Part shown: positions 26,012 through 33,748 of the stretch, piece after piece | Position numbering within the stretch: position 1 is the stretch's first letter | Layout of the letters: each line of letters opens with the position of its first letter | Source: Chloroflexota bacterium | Lineage (GTDB): Bacteria; Chloroflexota; Anaerolineae; Anaerolineales; Villigracilaceae | Assembly (NCBI GenBank): GCA_013112685.1 | Contig: JABFGC010000002.1 | Location: 1,002,902-1,066,901 of the forward strand | Direction of reading: 5' to 3' | Length of the DNA: 64,000 bases | Made by a program: the position numbers and the translations under genes | Notes under the pieces: model-generated | Database searches by the model: none | The model's input: the letters and a program-made list of their open reading frames with translations, nothing else | What the model was told of the DNA's origin: nothing

Positions 26012-28699
26012 ATGAACCCAATCAAGAAACTGACTACCCTCGGTCAATCCCTCTGGTACGACAATATTCAGAGAAGACTTCTCGTAGACGGCACGCTCAA
26101 AGCCATGATCGAACGCGGTGACATCCGCGGCGTGACCTCGAACCCGACCATCTTCCAAAATGCGATTGCAAAAACCAATGAGTACGATGCCGCGCTGATT
26201 CCGCTCGCCTGGGCGGGCTGGGACGCGGAACGAATCTTCTGGCAGCTTGCGGTCGAAGATATTCAGGAAGCCTGCGACCTCTTCAAGCCGCTCTACGAAG
26301 AAACCAAAGGCGGCGACGGGTATGTCAGCATCGAAGTCAGCCCGTATCTGGCGCGCGACACCGAAGGCACCATCAAACAGGCGCAGGAATTATGGAACCG
26401 CGTCAACCGCCCGAACCTCATGGTGAAAATCCCCGCCACGAAAGAAGGCGTGCCTGCCATCCGCGCCAGCATTGCAGCGGGCATCAACGTCAACGTCACG
26501 CTCATCTTTTCGCTCGTGCGTTACGCCGAAGTGATAGACGCCTATCTTTCAGGTCTCGAAGACCGCGTGGCGCAAAACCTGCCCATCCAGGATATCGCCT
26601 CCGTCGCTTCGTTCTTTGTCTCACGCGTGGATTCAAAGATTGACCCCAAACTCCTCGAAGACTCTCCACTGCGCGGCAAGGCGGCAATCGCCAACGCCAA
26701 ACTTGCCTACGAACAATTCGAGTCCATTTTCACTTCGCCGCGTTTCGCCACACTCAAGGCGCGTTTCCGCGCGCGGGCGCAGCGTCCGCTGTGGGCATCC
26801 ACTGGCACGAAAAACCCGAAATACTCCGACACGCTTTACGTGGATGAACTCATCGGTCCCGATACCGTCAACACCGTGCCGCCCGCCACGCTCGGAGCCT
26901 TCCGCGACCACGGCGTTGCCGCCCTCTCCGTCACCCGCGACCTGGAAGGCGTCCAACAGATCTTCGTTGACCTGAAAGCCCTCGGCATCTCGATGAGCAC
27001 CGTCACACAGGAGTTGGAGGAAGAGGGAGTTCAAGCCTTTGCGGATTCGTTCAAGTCGCTTTTGGATGCGATTGAAGAGCGACGAAAAGCCGCCGCCTCA
27101 TCTCTTGGACTTTTAGCTGATCCTGTTTCCGAACGTTTATCCCAGCTGGAAATGGATTCGTTCCCAAAGCGCCTCTGGGAACACGACGCTTCTCTTTGGA
27201 CGGACGACCCCGCTGGTCGAGCCGAAGTGAAGATCCGCCTGGGCTGGCTGGATTCCATCGCTGATGCCCGCAAACGGCTCGACGGCTATCTGTCATTTGC
27301 AAAGCAAGTCCATGACGAGGGCGTTGACCGCGTGCTGGTCGTCGGCATGGGCGGCTCATCGTTGACCGCCGAAGTATTGAGCTCTCTGATGGCGAATTTT
27401 GGGGTTGAGGCAAAACTCTCTCTTGCCATTCTCGACTCCACCGACCCGCAGCAGGTGGCGCAAGCCGCCAAAGATTTCCCGCCCGATAAATCGTTGTACA
27501 TCGCCGCCAGCAAATCGGGCGGCACCGCCGAACTGATGGCGGCATTCGATTATCTCTGGACGTTGAGCAATGGGAACGGCTCGCGTTTCATTGCCATCAC
27601 CGACCCTGGCACTTCGCTGGAAAAACTCGCCAAAGAGCGCGGCTTCCGCAAGGTCTTCAACGCGGATCCAAATGTAGGCGGACGTTTCTCGGCGTTGACC
27701 GATTTCGGCTTGATACCTGCCGCCCTGCTCGGCATGGATTTCGACAGGCTGCTTGGCTCCGCAGAACGAATGCGGAAGCAATCGCTGGCGCACATCCCTG
27801 CGGCACGCAACCCCGGGGCGGCGTTGGGCGCTCTCCTCGCCGAGTCCGCTCTCATGGGCAGGGACAAGTTGACCGTCGTAGCCGATGCGCCCGTCTCCGC
27901 GCTGGCAAATTGGATCGAACAAATCATCGCCGAATCCAGCGGCAAGAACGGCAAGGGCATCCTTCCCGTCGCGCTGGAACCGCTCGGCAAGCCCGAAGTC
28001 TATGGGAATGACCGCTTGTTTGTTTACCTCAAATGCAACGGCGAATTGGAGGCGGAAATTACAGCATTGGCAGCGGCAGGCTTTCCCGTCATCCAATTAC
28101 CAATTACCAATCCCTACGATGCGGGCGCGGAATTTTTCCGCTGGGAGATTGCAATTGCAACGGCATGTCACATCCTCGGAATCAACGCCTTCGACCAGCC
28201 CGACGTGCAGGACAGCAAACTGCGCACGATTGCCAAGATCGAGGATTATCAGGCAACGGGCTCGCTCGCCGAAGTGGATTTGGTTGACGCGGCTGATGCA
28301 AAACGTGCATTGGACGAATTTCTCGCGAACCCGCAAGCGGGTGAGTTCGTCGCAATCAATGCTTACCTGCCGCGCAATGCTGAAATGATCGAAGCGATTC
28401 AAACCCTGCGCGCCGCCATCCGCGAGAAGACCAAACTTCCTGTGACGGCTGGTTTCGGTCCGCGCTTCCAACACTCGACGGGGCAGTTTCATAAGGGCGG
28501 TCCCAACAAGGGACGCTTCATTCAAATCGTGTACGACGCGCAAGCGGACATGGAAATCCCAACACAGGGCTTGACCTTCGGTAGGCTCATCCGCGCGCAG
28601 GCGCTGGGTGATTACGAGGCGTTGAAGGCGGCAGGGCGGAGGGTGTTGAGGATACGGCTCAACAAGTTGGAAGACCTTGCGAGTATAATATCGGCGTAG
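26012..28699 (+). CDS. tal-pgi: Bifunctional transaldolase / glucose-6-phosphate isomerase
   Basis: 895 residues. Residues 1-370 are transaldolase: IRGVTSNPTIFQNAI, the Schiff-base Lys in NLMVKIPATKEGVPAI, and NVTLIFSLVRYAEVIDAYL. From about 390 a phosphoglucose isomerase follows with the SIS-type core (VLVVGMGGSSLTAEVL, SKSGGTAELMAAFDYL, FSALTDFGLIPAALLG). The fusion links pentose phosphate to glycolysis in one chain and is known from Chloroflexota and a few other groups. Last gene of the tkt operon. Its coding DNA at 28092-28109 contains CCAATTACCAATTACCAA, the same words as intergenic repeats here, encoding QLPITNP. Confidence 0.93.
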   Translation: MNPIKKLTTLGQSLWYDNIQRRLLVDGTLKAMIERGDIRGVTSNPTIFQNAIAKTNEYDAALIPLAWAGWDAERIFWQLAVEDIQEACDLFKPLYEETKGGDGYVSIEVSPYLARDTEGTIKQAQELWNRVNRPNLMVKIPATKEGVPAIRASIAAGINVNVTLIFSLVRYAEVIDAYLSGLEDRVAQNLPIQDIASVASFFVSRVDSKIDPKLLEDSPLRGKAAIANAKLAYEQFESIFTSPRFATLKARFRARAQRPLWASTGTKNPKYSDTLYVDELIGPDTVNTVPPATLGAFRDHGVAALSVTRDLEGVQQIFVDLKALGISMSTVTQELEEEGVQAFADSFKSLLDAIEERRKAAASSLGLLADPVSERLSQLEMDSFPKRLWEHDASLWTDDPAGRAEVKIRLGWLDSIADARKRLDGYLSFAKQVHDEGVDRVLVVGMGGSSLTAEVLSSLMANFGVEAKLSLAILDSTDPQQVAQAAKDFPPDKSLYIAASKSGGTAELMAAFDYLWTLSNGNGSRFIAITDPGTSLEKLAKERGFRKVFNADPNVGGRFSALTDFGLIPAALLGMDFDRLLGSAERMRKQSLAHIPAARNPGAALGALLAESALMGRDKLTVVADAPVSALANWIEQIIAESSGKNGKGILPVALEPLGKPEVYGNDRLFVYLKCNGELEAEITALAAAGFPVIQLPITNPYDAGAEFFRWEIAIATACHILGINAFDQPDVQDSKLRTIAKIEDYQATGSLAEVDLVDAADAKRALDEFLANPQAGEFVAINAYLPRNAEMIEAIQTLRAAIREKTKLPVTAGFGPRFQHSTGQFHKGGPNKGRFIQIVYDAQADMEIPTQGLTFGRLIRAQALGDYEALKAAGRRVLRIRLNKLEDLASIISA

Positions 28700-28711
28700 T
28701 AAGGAGGCTCC

Positions 28712-28939
28712 ATGCTTAACGTTAGTGAGCGAGTTGTGCGCATCCATATCGAGAAATTGCCCGAAGGCGTATATCTTGCAACGTCCGACGATGTGCAGGG
28801 ATTGGTTGCGCAGGGGCGCACAATAGCGGAGACATTGGAAATTGCGCGCGATGTAGCGCGGAAACTGATCGAAGCGCAAAGCGATATTAATCTTCCGCAG
28901 GTTGAAGAAAGTTTTGATTATCCGTTGATCGTGGGGTAA
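28712..28939 (+). CDS. hicB: HicB-like antitoxin
   Basis: 75 residues, start behind AAGGAGGCTCC. It has the HicB core of a short partial RNase H-like fold (PEGVYLATSDDVQGLVAQG, then AETLEIARDVARKLIEAQ). No DNA-binding tail is present, as in the shorter HicB class. HicB binds and neutralises HicA and usually represses its own operon. The hicA gene follows 5 bp later, so the order is antitoxin then toxin, the reverse of the classical E. coli order but common elsewhere. Confidence 0.88.
   Translation: MLNVSERVVRIHIEKLPEGVYLATSDDVQGLVAQGRTIAETLEIARDVARKLIEAQSDINLPQVEESFDYPLIVG
28722..28738 (+). repeat. 17-bp direct repeat, copy 1 (inside hicB)
   Basis: TTAGTGAGCGAGTTGTG here and TTAGTGAGCGAGTTATG at 29624-29640 differ at one base. 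Both lie shortly after a GTATAAT. The pair brackets hicBA and the next gene, which suggests duplication or insertion at a short homology. Confidence 0.5.
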
Positions 28940-28944
28940 AACAA

Positions 28945-29172
28945 ATGGGACGATTGGCGGGATTTCGATATCGGGAGATTGTAAGAATACTTAGGGCGTT
29001 TGGCTTTGAGTTTTACCGTCATGCGGCAGGCAGCCATGAGATCTGGAAGAATGAAAAGACGGGCAGGTTTACGACCATTCCAAATCATCCAGGTGATATG
29101 CCCGAAGGAACATTGCGCGCCATCTTGAAACAAGCAGGGATTGACCCCGAAGATTTTCTGATGAAGAAATAA
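28945..29172 (+). CDS. hicA: HicA-like mRNA interferase toxin
   Basis: 75 residues with the double-stranded RNA-binding-like fold of HicA: YREIVRILRAFGFEFYRHAAGSHE, where the His of GSHE is the catalytic residue, followed by TTIPNHPGDMPEGTLRAILKQAGI. HicA toxins cut mRNA, and the active site here is intact. Paired with hicB 5 bp upstream, forming a complete type II toxin-antitoxin module after the tal-pgi gene. Confidence 0.9.
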   Translation: MGRLAGFRYREIVRILRAFGFEFYRHAAGSHEIWKNEKTGRFTTIPNHPGDMPEGTLRAILKQAGIDPEDFLMKK

Positions 29173-29196
29173 CGACGAGACCCATCCGAGGAAAAC

Positions 29197-29604
29197 ATGC
29201 CTGCATTTGAAGACGAGTATCTGGATGTCTTGCAAAACATCGAAGCCGCCATCGTAGATGCCTATCGAAACGACGGGGAATTAACGGATTACGATGTGGA
29301 TAAAGTCCTGAATGCTGTATATTTGGAATACCGCGCGGAGGCTCAGGGGAAAACGCCTTCTTCTGTCAACCTGAACGAACGAACGCAACAGGTGTATAAA
29401 AGGGTGAAAACAATGTGTGAGTGGAGGCTGGGTCGCACTGCGTTGGAAATAGAGGACGGCTCTGGAAGAGTCGCGCCGCTGCCAAAATCGCTGGAGGAAA
29501 TCATGGCGTGCCTGAAACGCATCCGCAAGTCCGTCGAGTTTTGGAGTAAAGAGGGCGGGCGACGGGGATACCTGGAATTTATTAATGAGAATATTGGGAT
29601 GTAG
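29197..29604 (+). CDS. Hypothetical protein, alpha-helical
   Basis: 135 residues, start 25 bp after hicA behind GAGGAAAAC. Predicted mostly helical and acidic at the N-terminus (EDEYLDVLQNIEAAIVDAYR), with a Trp/Arg/Lys-rich C-terminal half (CLKRIRKSVEFWSKEGGRRG). I recognise no named family. Its place between a toxin-antitoxin pair and a nucleotidyltransferase suggests it is accessory. Confidence 0.65.
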   Translation: MPAFEDEYLDVLQNIEAAIVDAYRNDGELTDYDVDKVLNAVYLEYRAEAQGKTPSSVNLNERTQQVYKRVKTMCEWRLGRTALEIEDGSGRVAPLPKSLEEIMACLKRIRKSVEFWSKEGGRRGYLEFINENIGM

Positions 29605-29616
29605 CCGCCTCATGGG

Positions 29617-29622
29617 TATAAT
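29617..29622 (+). promoter_or_regulatory. Possible -10 box before the nucleotidyltransferase pair
   Basis: TATAAT lies 15 bp before the ATG at 29638 and just ahead of repeat copy 2. The same GTATAAT precedes hicB at 28684. No -35 is obvious. Confidence 0.3.
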
Positions 29623-29623
29623 C

Positions 29624-29640
29624 TTAGTGAGCGAGTTATG
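29624..29640 (+). repeat. 17-bp direct repeat, copy 2
   Basis: TTAGTGAGCGAGTTATG, partner of the copy inside hicB at 28722-28738. Here it spans the ribosome-site region and start codon of the 70-residue gene. Confidence 0.5.
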
Positions 29641-29850
29641 AGAAAACGTATATTTCAGCCACATTCGGTGGATCACCAGCAGTTGAAATTGCTGCTATCC
29701 ATACCTGCTCACAGACGCGTGCGAGTCATGTTGGATGCACGTGAATTGGCTGTCGGCATGATGCGTGGAAGGTTAAGACGGCAATTCCCCAATCTAAGTT
29801 TAACCATGTTGAATCTGAAACTGCTTGAGGAACTAGCTCGTGCAAGGTAA
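29638..29850 (+). CDS. Small basic hypothetical protein, partner of the nucleotidyltransferase
   Basis: 70 residues, very basic (MRKRIFQPHSVDHQQLKLLL; then HRRVRVMLDARELAVGMMRG). It overlaps the next gene by 11 bp, which implies co-translation. Small genes in front of AbiEii-like nucleotidyltransferases are often antitoxin or accessory partners, but no family is recognised here. Confidence 0.6.
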   Translation: MRKRIFQPHSVDHQQLKLLLSIPAHRRVRVMLDARELAVGMMRGRLRRQFPNLSLTMLNLKLLEELARAR

Positions 29851-30469
29851 TCAACGACCTGACCTAAGCTTGTTTTTGGATATTCTAAAGACTCTGGAAG
29901 ATATTGGCGCGCCTTACATGATCATAGGCGCGTTTGCCGGTACAGTGTACGGAATTAATCGTGTTACTTATGATATTGACATCGTTGTTGATATGAATGA
30001 GGCGCATATTCAAGCCTTGTCAGAGGCATTTCCCCTTCCCCGGTATTATGCCGACCCTGAGATGATAAGAAATTCCATTGATATGGGAATAATGTTCAAT
30101 ATCATAGATACGAATCGCGGCGAAAAGGCGGACCTCATGCCTTTAAGCGGCGTGCTTGATTATCGCCTCGCATTTGAGAGGCGGGTCAGGCAAATGGTTG
30201 AAGTTTATGGCGCAGAGCCTTTTGAAGTTTGGTGTGCACGCGCGGAGGATATTGTCATGGGGAAGCTGCTTGCTTGGCGGGAAGGTCGTTCGCGTAAGCA
30301 CGAAACTGATATTTTTGACATTATGGTCTTTCATTACTCGAAAGACGACAAAGATTTTCTGGAAGACCAGATTGATTTATTTGCCAGAAATTTAGGCAGC
30401 GATGTTTGGGATTTATGGAACGAAATAAAGTTGGATGCAAAAAAAGAGGCGAAAGGGAGCAATTCGTGA
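29840..30469 (+). CDS. Nucleotidyltransferase-fold protein (AbiEii/MNT-like)
   Basis: 209 residues from a GTG at 29840. The nucleotidyltransferase core is recognisable: YMIIGAFAGTVYGINRVTYDIDIVV, with the acidic pair DID replacing the usual GSxxDxD arrangement, then KADLMPLSGVLDYRLAFERR and LLAWREGRSRKHETDI. This group includes AbiEii-type toxins and other accessory nucleotidyltransferases. The target (tRNA, protein or nucleotide) is not predictable. Ends in a 4-bp GTGA overlap with the next gene. Confidence 0.78.
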   Translation: MQGNQRPDLSLFLDILKTLEDIGAPYMIIGAFAGTVYGINRVTYDIDIVVDMNEAHIQALSEAFPLPRYYADPEMIRNSIDMGIMFNIIDTNRGEKADLMPLSGVLDYRLAFERRVRQMVEVYGAEPFEVWCARAEDIVMGKLLAWREGRSRKHETDIFDIMVFHYSKDDKDFLEDQIDLFARNLGSDVWDLWNEIKLDAKKEAKGSNS

Positions 30470-30804
30470 CTGATCTCTCCTCCGACAAATGTATCCCCTG
30501 CCGCAAAGGCGACCCCGCCCTGACCGACGCCGAAATCGCGGAACTGCTTCCGCAAGTCTCTGAATGGCAACTCGTCGAAGTGGACGGCGTCAAACGTTTA
30601 CAGCGTGTCTTCAAGTTGAAAAATTATGTGGAGGCGGTTGCGTTCACGAACAAAATTGCGATGACCGCCGAGAAGGAAGATCACCATCCGCTGATCGTGC
30701 TGGAGTGGGGGAGAGTCACCGTGCAGTGGTGGACTCACGCGGTCGGTGGGTTGCACAAAAACGACTTCATCATGGCGGCAAAGACGGATAATCTCTTCGG
30801 ATGA
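30466..30804 (+). CDS. phhB: Pterin-4a-carbinolamine dehydratase
   Basis: 112 residues from the GTG at 30466, which overlaps the preceding stop and follows AAAGGGAGCAATTC. The typical length and motifs are present: the N-terminal CIPCRKGDPALTDAEIAELL, then EDHHPLIVLEWGRVTVQWWTH, where the two His and the Trp-Thr-His form the active site. The enzyme recycles tetrahydropterin in aromatic amino acid hydroxylation, but many bacteria keep it without a hydroxylase, with a role in molybdopterin or general pterin metabolism. Confidence 0.9.
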   Translation: MTDLSSDKCIPCRKGDPALTDAEIAELLPQVSEWQLVEVDGVKRLQRVFKLKNYVEAVAFTNKIAMTAEKEDHHPLIVLEWGRVTVQWWTHAVGGLHKNDFIMAAKTDNLFG

Positions 30805-30897
30805 AAGCTTACGATGTACTGCGGAGTTTATAGGGGACAAGCCGTCCCCCTTATGGTTCAGTCAGTGGGATATTCTTCTACATATAGATAACTGATG

Positions 30898-30979
30898 TTA
30901 CGCGGTAGGGGCGACCCTTTCTTGCAGATTGGCTGCCTGTTTTGCCCAAGCGGGTCGCCCCTACAGTGAAACCGCGTAA
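30898..30979. repeat. Imperfect inverted repeat with GTAGGGGCGACCC arms
   Basis: TTACGCGGT and GTAGGGGCGACCC at 30898-30917 are answered by GGGTCGCCCCTAC and ACCGCGTAA at 30952-30979. Elements with such arms occur in many bacterial genomes as small palindromic repeats without coding potential. It lies in the 329-base gap between phhB and the CAP-domain gene, which holds no gene. Confidence 0.65.
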
Positions 30980-31012
30980 GATGAATAAATCATTCCAGCG
31001 TTTGAAACAAGC

Positions 31013-31038
31013 GGCGGTTTTCAGACATGAAAACCGCC
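31013..31038. terminator. Hairpin before the CAP-domain gene
   Basis: GGCGGTTTTCA at 31013-31023 pairs with TGAAAACCGCC at 31028-31038. It is a clean 11-bp stem with a 4-base loop, without a strong T-run, so it may terminate weakly or be structural. Confidence 0.45.
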
Positions 31039-31133
31039 CGATATTTATTTGCGGTGGTGTTTACAAATAACTTTCACTTTGAAAATCGAAGAATTATCCT
31101 TCGGATTTGGATTATGATGCTGGTGGAGGAAAA

Positions 31134-32129
31134 ATGAAACGCGCCCTTTCCCTTATCGCATTTGCATGGATGATTGCCTTGCTGGCTGTCCTGTTCCTGC
31201 CGCCGGTTCCCGTCGGTGCGGAGATCGTAGCCAAAACGATCAAGGTGGGTTCGCTCTCCACCCAAAGAGGAAGCACAAGCGGGGATCTCTCGGTGATGAA
31301 GAAAAAGGATCAGTCTGGCACAGCCGACAATCCTGCCCGGTATGTTTTGTTTTCCACACCGGGGACGATCTATCGCGGGACACGGGTGTACACCCTGCCA
31401 GCCTACATCCGCGATAGCAATATCGAGACCTTGCGCCTGAGGGTAAACGTGAAAGCGCCCTCTCACGATTCCCAAAGATGGATTTGGAGGGTATTCGATT
31501 GGGACGCAGGGAAATGGGAAACAGTTGGCAGCAATTCTGTTGCAACCGCCAATACATGGTCGCTGTTGACCTTTAACTTCCCCCAGTCCCCAGACCGTTT
31601 TATCAATTCGTCAGGGCAGGTAAAAATCCAATTCCGTTCCACCAATGCGAGCGGGGACGCGAAAATTGATTCCGAATTCGTTCTCGCAACCTTCGATTAC
31701 CAATATTCGGGCTGCGGCGAGATACTCAACGAAGATTTCGAAAATGAGATGCTGACCCGCATCAATAACCAGCGTAGCGCCAACGGAAATTTGCCCGCCC
31801 TGACGCGCGACGCCCGCTTGGATGCTGCCTCCCGCCAGCACAGCACCGACATGGCTTGCAACGATTTCTTCGATCACACGAATTTGCTGGGCGTGCCGTT
31901 CAATGTCCGCATCACGAACCAGGGATACAACTACTGGTATGCCGGCGAGAACATTGCGGCGGGATATTCCACTCCGGCGGCGATAGTAACCGCCTGGATG
32001 AACAGTTCCGGGCACCGGGCGAACATCCTAAGCACAAACTACACCCAGATCGGGATTGGGTACGCGTATTACAGTGGGTCAACCTACGGGCATTATTGGA
32101 CGACCGATTTCGCTTCGCCTGCGCCATAA
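31134..32129 (+). CDS. Secreted CAP (SCP/PR-1) domain protein
   Basis: 331 residues from the ATG at 31134. A signal peptide (MKRALSLIAFAWMIALLAVL followed by PVPVGA) is followed by a beta-rich domain (about 35-185) of unknown type and a C-terminal CAP domain (about 195-331). The CAP signature is clear: MLTRINNQRSANGNLPALTRD, ASRQHSTDMACNDFFDHTN, then WMNSSGHRANILS and the final IGIGYAYYSG. CAP proteins are extracellular, with roles in cell-wall or lipid binding, and the His/Glu pair is preserved. Single gene, followed by a T-rich terminator. Confidence 0.88.
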   Translation: MKRALSLIAFAWMIALLAVLFLPPVPVGAEIVAKTIKVGSLSTQRGSTSGDLSVMKKKDQSGTADNPARYVLFSTPGTIYRGTRVYTLPAYIRDSNIETLRLRVNVKAPSHDSQRWIWRVFDWDAGKWETVGSNSVATANTWSLLTFNFPQSPDRFINSSGQVKIQFRSTNASGDAKIDSEFVLATFDYQYSGCGEILNEDFENEMLTRINNQRSANGNLPALTRDARLDAASRQHSTDMACNDFFDHTNLLGVPFNVRITNQGYNYWYAGENIAAGYSTPAAIVTAWMNSSGHRANILSTNYTQIGIGYAYYSGSTYGHYWTTDFASPAP

Positions 32130-32149
32130 AACGGCGTTTGAATGAAATG

Positions 32150-32177
32150 AACCCTGTCTCAACGGCAGGTTTTTTTT
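32150..32177 (+). terminator. Weak intrinsic terminator after the CAP gene
   Basis: A short stem (AACCCTG against CAGGTT) is followed by a run of eight T residues at 32170-32177. The stem is imperfect but the T-tract is long. Confidence 0.5.
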
Positions 32178-32185
32178 GATTGCTT

Positions 32186-33748
32186 TTATATTCTTGCCAC
32201 CCTCTTCCTCAACGCATCATCGTCCATCATTTTGACAATCCTCAGCACGACCTTCCAATTGCCCAGCCAGCCCAAAAACTCCGCCCACAACGCGGTGAGA
32301 CCCTGCGGCGGCTTGGGCAGTTCTACAGCCGAGGAAAAATCCACGATGCGTTCGTCGAGTTTGTAAACGTAGCGGCTGAGTTGGGTCACTTCGGGTTGGG
32401 CAAGCAGAAACTCGCGCACCTGCTCGCGCTCTGCGGGGGTCCACCATTTTGGCAGGTCGGAGGTGGCTTTGAAATCGCAGATCAACGCCAGGCTTTTCAG
32501 CAATTCCTTTTGTTCCCGCTTTAATCCATTTTCCCTCGATTCAAAATATTCCACATCGGGGTCAATATGGGCGAGCGGCTTGAGCCACAGGCGGTGAATC
32601 GCCGTGCGGATGGCGTTCTTTGTTCCCGGCGTGGTGAAGTTTTGCAGGAGGTGTTCGTTGCGGCGGTTTTCCCAATCGTGCGAAACGTCGGGTCCGATGC
32701 GGATGGCGTCGCATAAACCCAACGCGGGGATGATCGGTGTGCCGCAGGTCAGGAAAAATGCGCCTTCGCCCATCGCTTCACGCATGACGCGCAGACATTC
32801 CCGGTACGCGACTTCACGCGGCATTTCCTTGCGTCTCTTGCCGGGCAGCGCGCCCGCATATAAAAAGTCCAGTTTGTAGTAGTCAAAGCCCCAGGCGCGC
32901 ACCTGCTTCATGAGGGCAACCAGCCACGAGATTACGTCAGGATGCGTGACGTCGAGGGCGAACAACCGCTGTCCCCAGTTGAATCCCGCCGAGACGAGGC
33001 GTCCCTTTTCGTCGCGCAAAAACCAATCCTTCTTTTCGCGAAAGAGGCGCGACGATTCCGCCGCGATCAACGGCGCGAGCCACAACCCCGCGCGCCTTCC
33101 CGTGGACTTGATCTTGTCCGCCAGCGCTTTCATGCCCGAAGGGAATTTTTCGTTTGCCTCCCAATCGCCGACATCTTTTTGCCAGCCGTCGTCCACCTGC
33201 AAGACTTCAAACGGCAGATCGCCCAGCAGGTCGAAGGTCTGGTGAAGAATCCTTTCGTTGATCTCAGTATAAAGGCTGTACCATGAACACCAGACGCGCG
33301 GCACGTGATTTTTATCCGCCCTGCCAAAGCGGTCGCCCAACTGGTTGACGTATTCATCGAAGACTTGACTCTCCTGACCGTAAGCGAACAGCCATTCGAT
33401 CTCACCCGCCTCACTCTGACCTTTGAGTTGGTTGCCCGCGAGGAAAACGTGTGCGCCCGTTGAGAGAGCGCCCAGCAGCAGAATATTTCCATTCGCAAAC
33501 TCCACTGCGCCCACCCACGAGCCGTGCGGGTTTTCCTCGCGCGCATACAGCGGGTCAATTTGCAGAGGATGGAAGATGGTCGGTTTTTGGATGGGAAGCG
33601 GCGAGAGGTCCGTCCACGCGGTCAGCGACCACGACTGCCATCCGTGACGATAATAGCGGATGGGAGCGGCTTGGAGTTCGAGCGCTATCTCTCCTGCCGC
33701 AATGATTTTGAAATTGTCTTTGATATCGCTAAAGGAAAGTTTGACCAT
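32186..33748 (-). CDS. GH36-family alpha-galactosidase-like glycoside hydrolase
   Basis: 520 residues. A beta-sandwich N-terminal domain (about 1-140) precedes a TIM barrel. The family landmarks are VLQVDDGWQKDVGDWEANEKF, the nucleophile Asp294 in DYYKLDFLYAGAL, and the acid/base Asp354 in IRIGPDVSHDWENRR. The enzyme would cleave alpha-galactosides or related sugars and has no signal peptide, so it acts inside the cell. Unusual for GH36, the N-terminal domain is short. It closes a minus-strand run with a flippase-like protein, a sulfotransferase and a GT2 enzyme. Confidence 0.87.
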   Translation of the reverse strand: MVKLSFSDIKDNFKIIAAGEIALELQAAPIRYYRHGWQSWSLTAWTDLSPLPIQKPTIFHPLQIDPLYAREENPHGSWVGAVEFANGNILLLGALSTGAHVFLAGNQLKGQSEAGEIEWLFAYGQESQVFDEYVNQLGDRFGRADKNHVPRVWCSWYSLYTEINERILHQTFDLLGDLPFEVLQVDDGWQKDVGDWEANEKFPSGMKALADKIKSTGRRAGLWLAPLIAAESSRLFREKKDWFLRDEKGRLVSAGFNWGQRLFALDVTHPDVISWLVALMKQVRAWGFDYYKLDFLYAGALPGKRRKEMPREVAYRECLRVMREAMGEGAFFLTCGTPIIPALGLCDAIRIGPDVSHDWENRRNEHLLQNFTTPGTKNAIRTAIHRLWLKPLAHIDPDVEYFESRENGLKREQKELLKSLALICDFKATSDLPKWWTPAEREQVREFLLAQPEVTQLSRYVYKLDERIVDFSSAVELPKPPQGLTALWAEFLGWLGNWKVVLRIVKMMDDDALRKRVARI

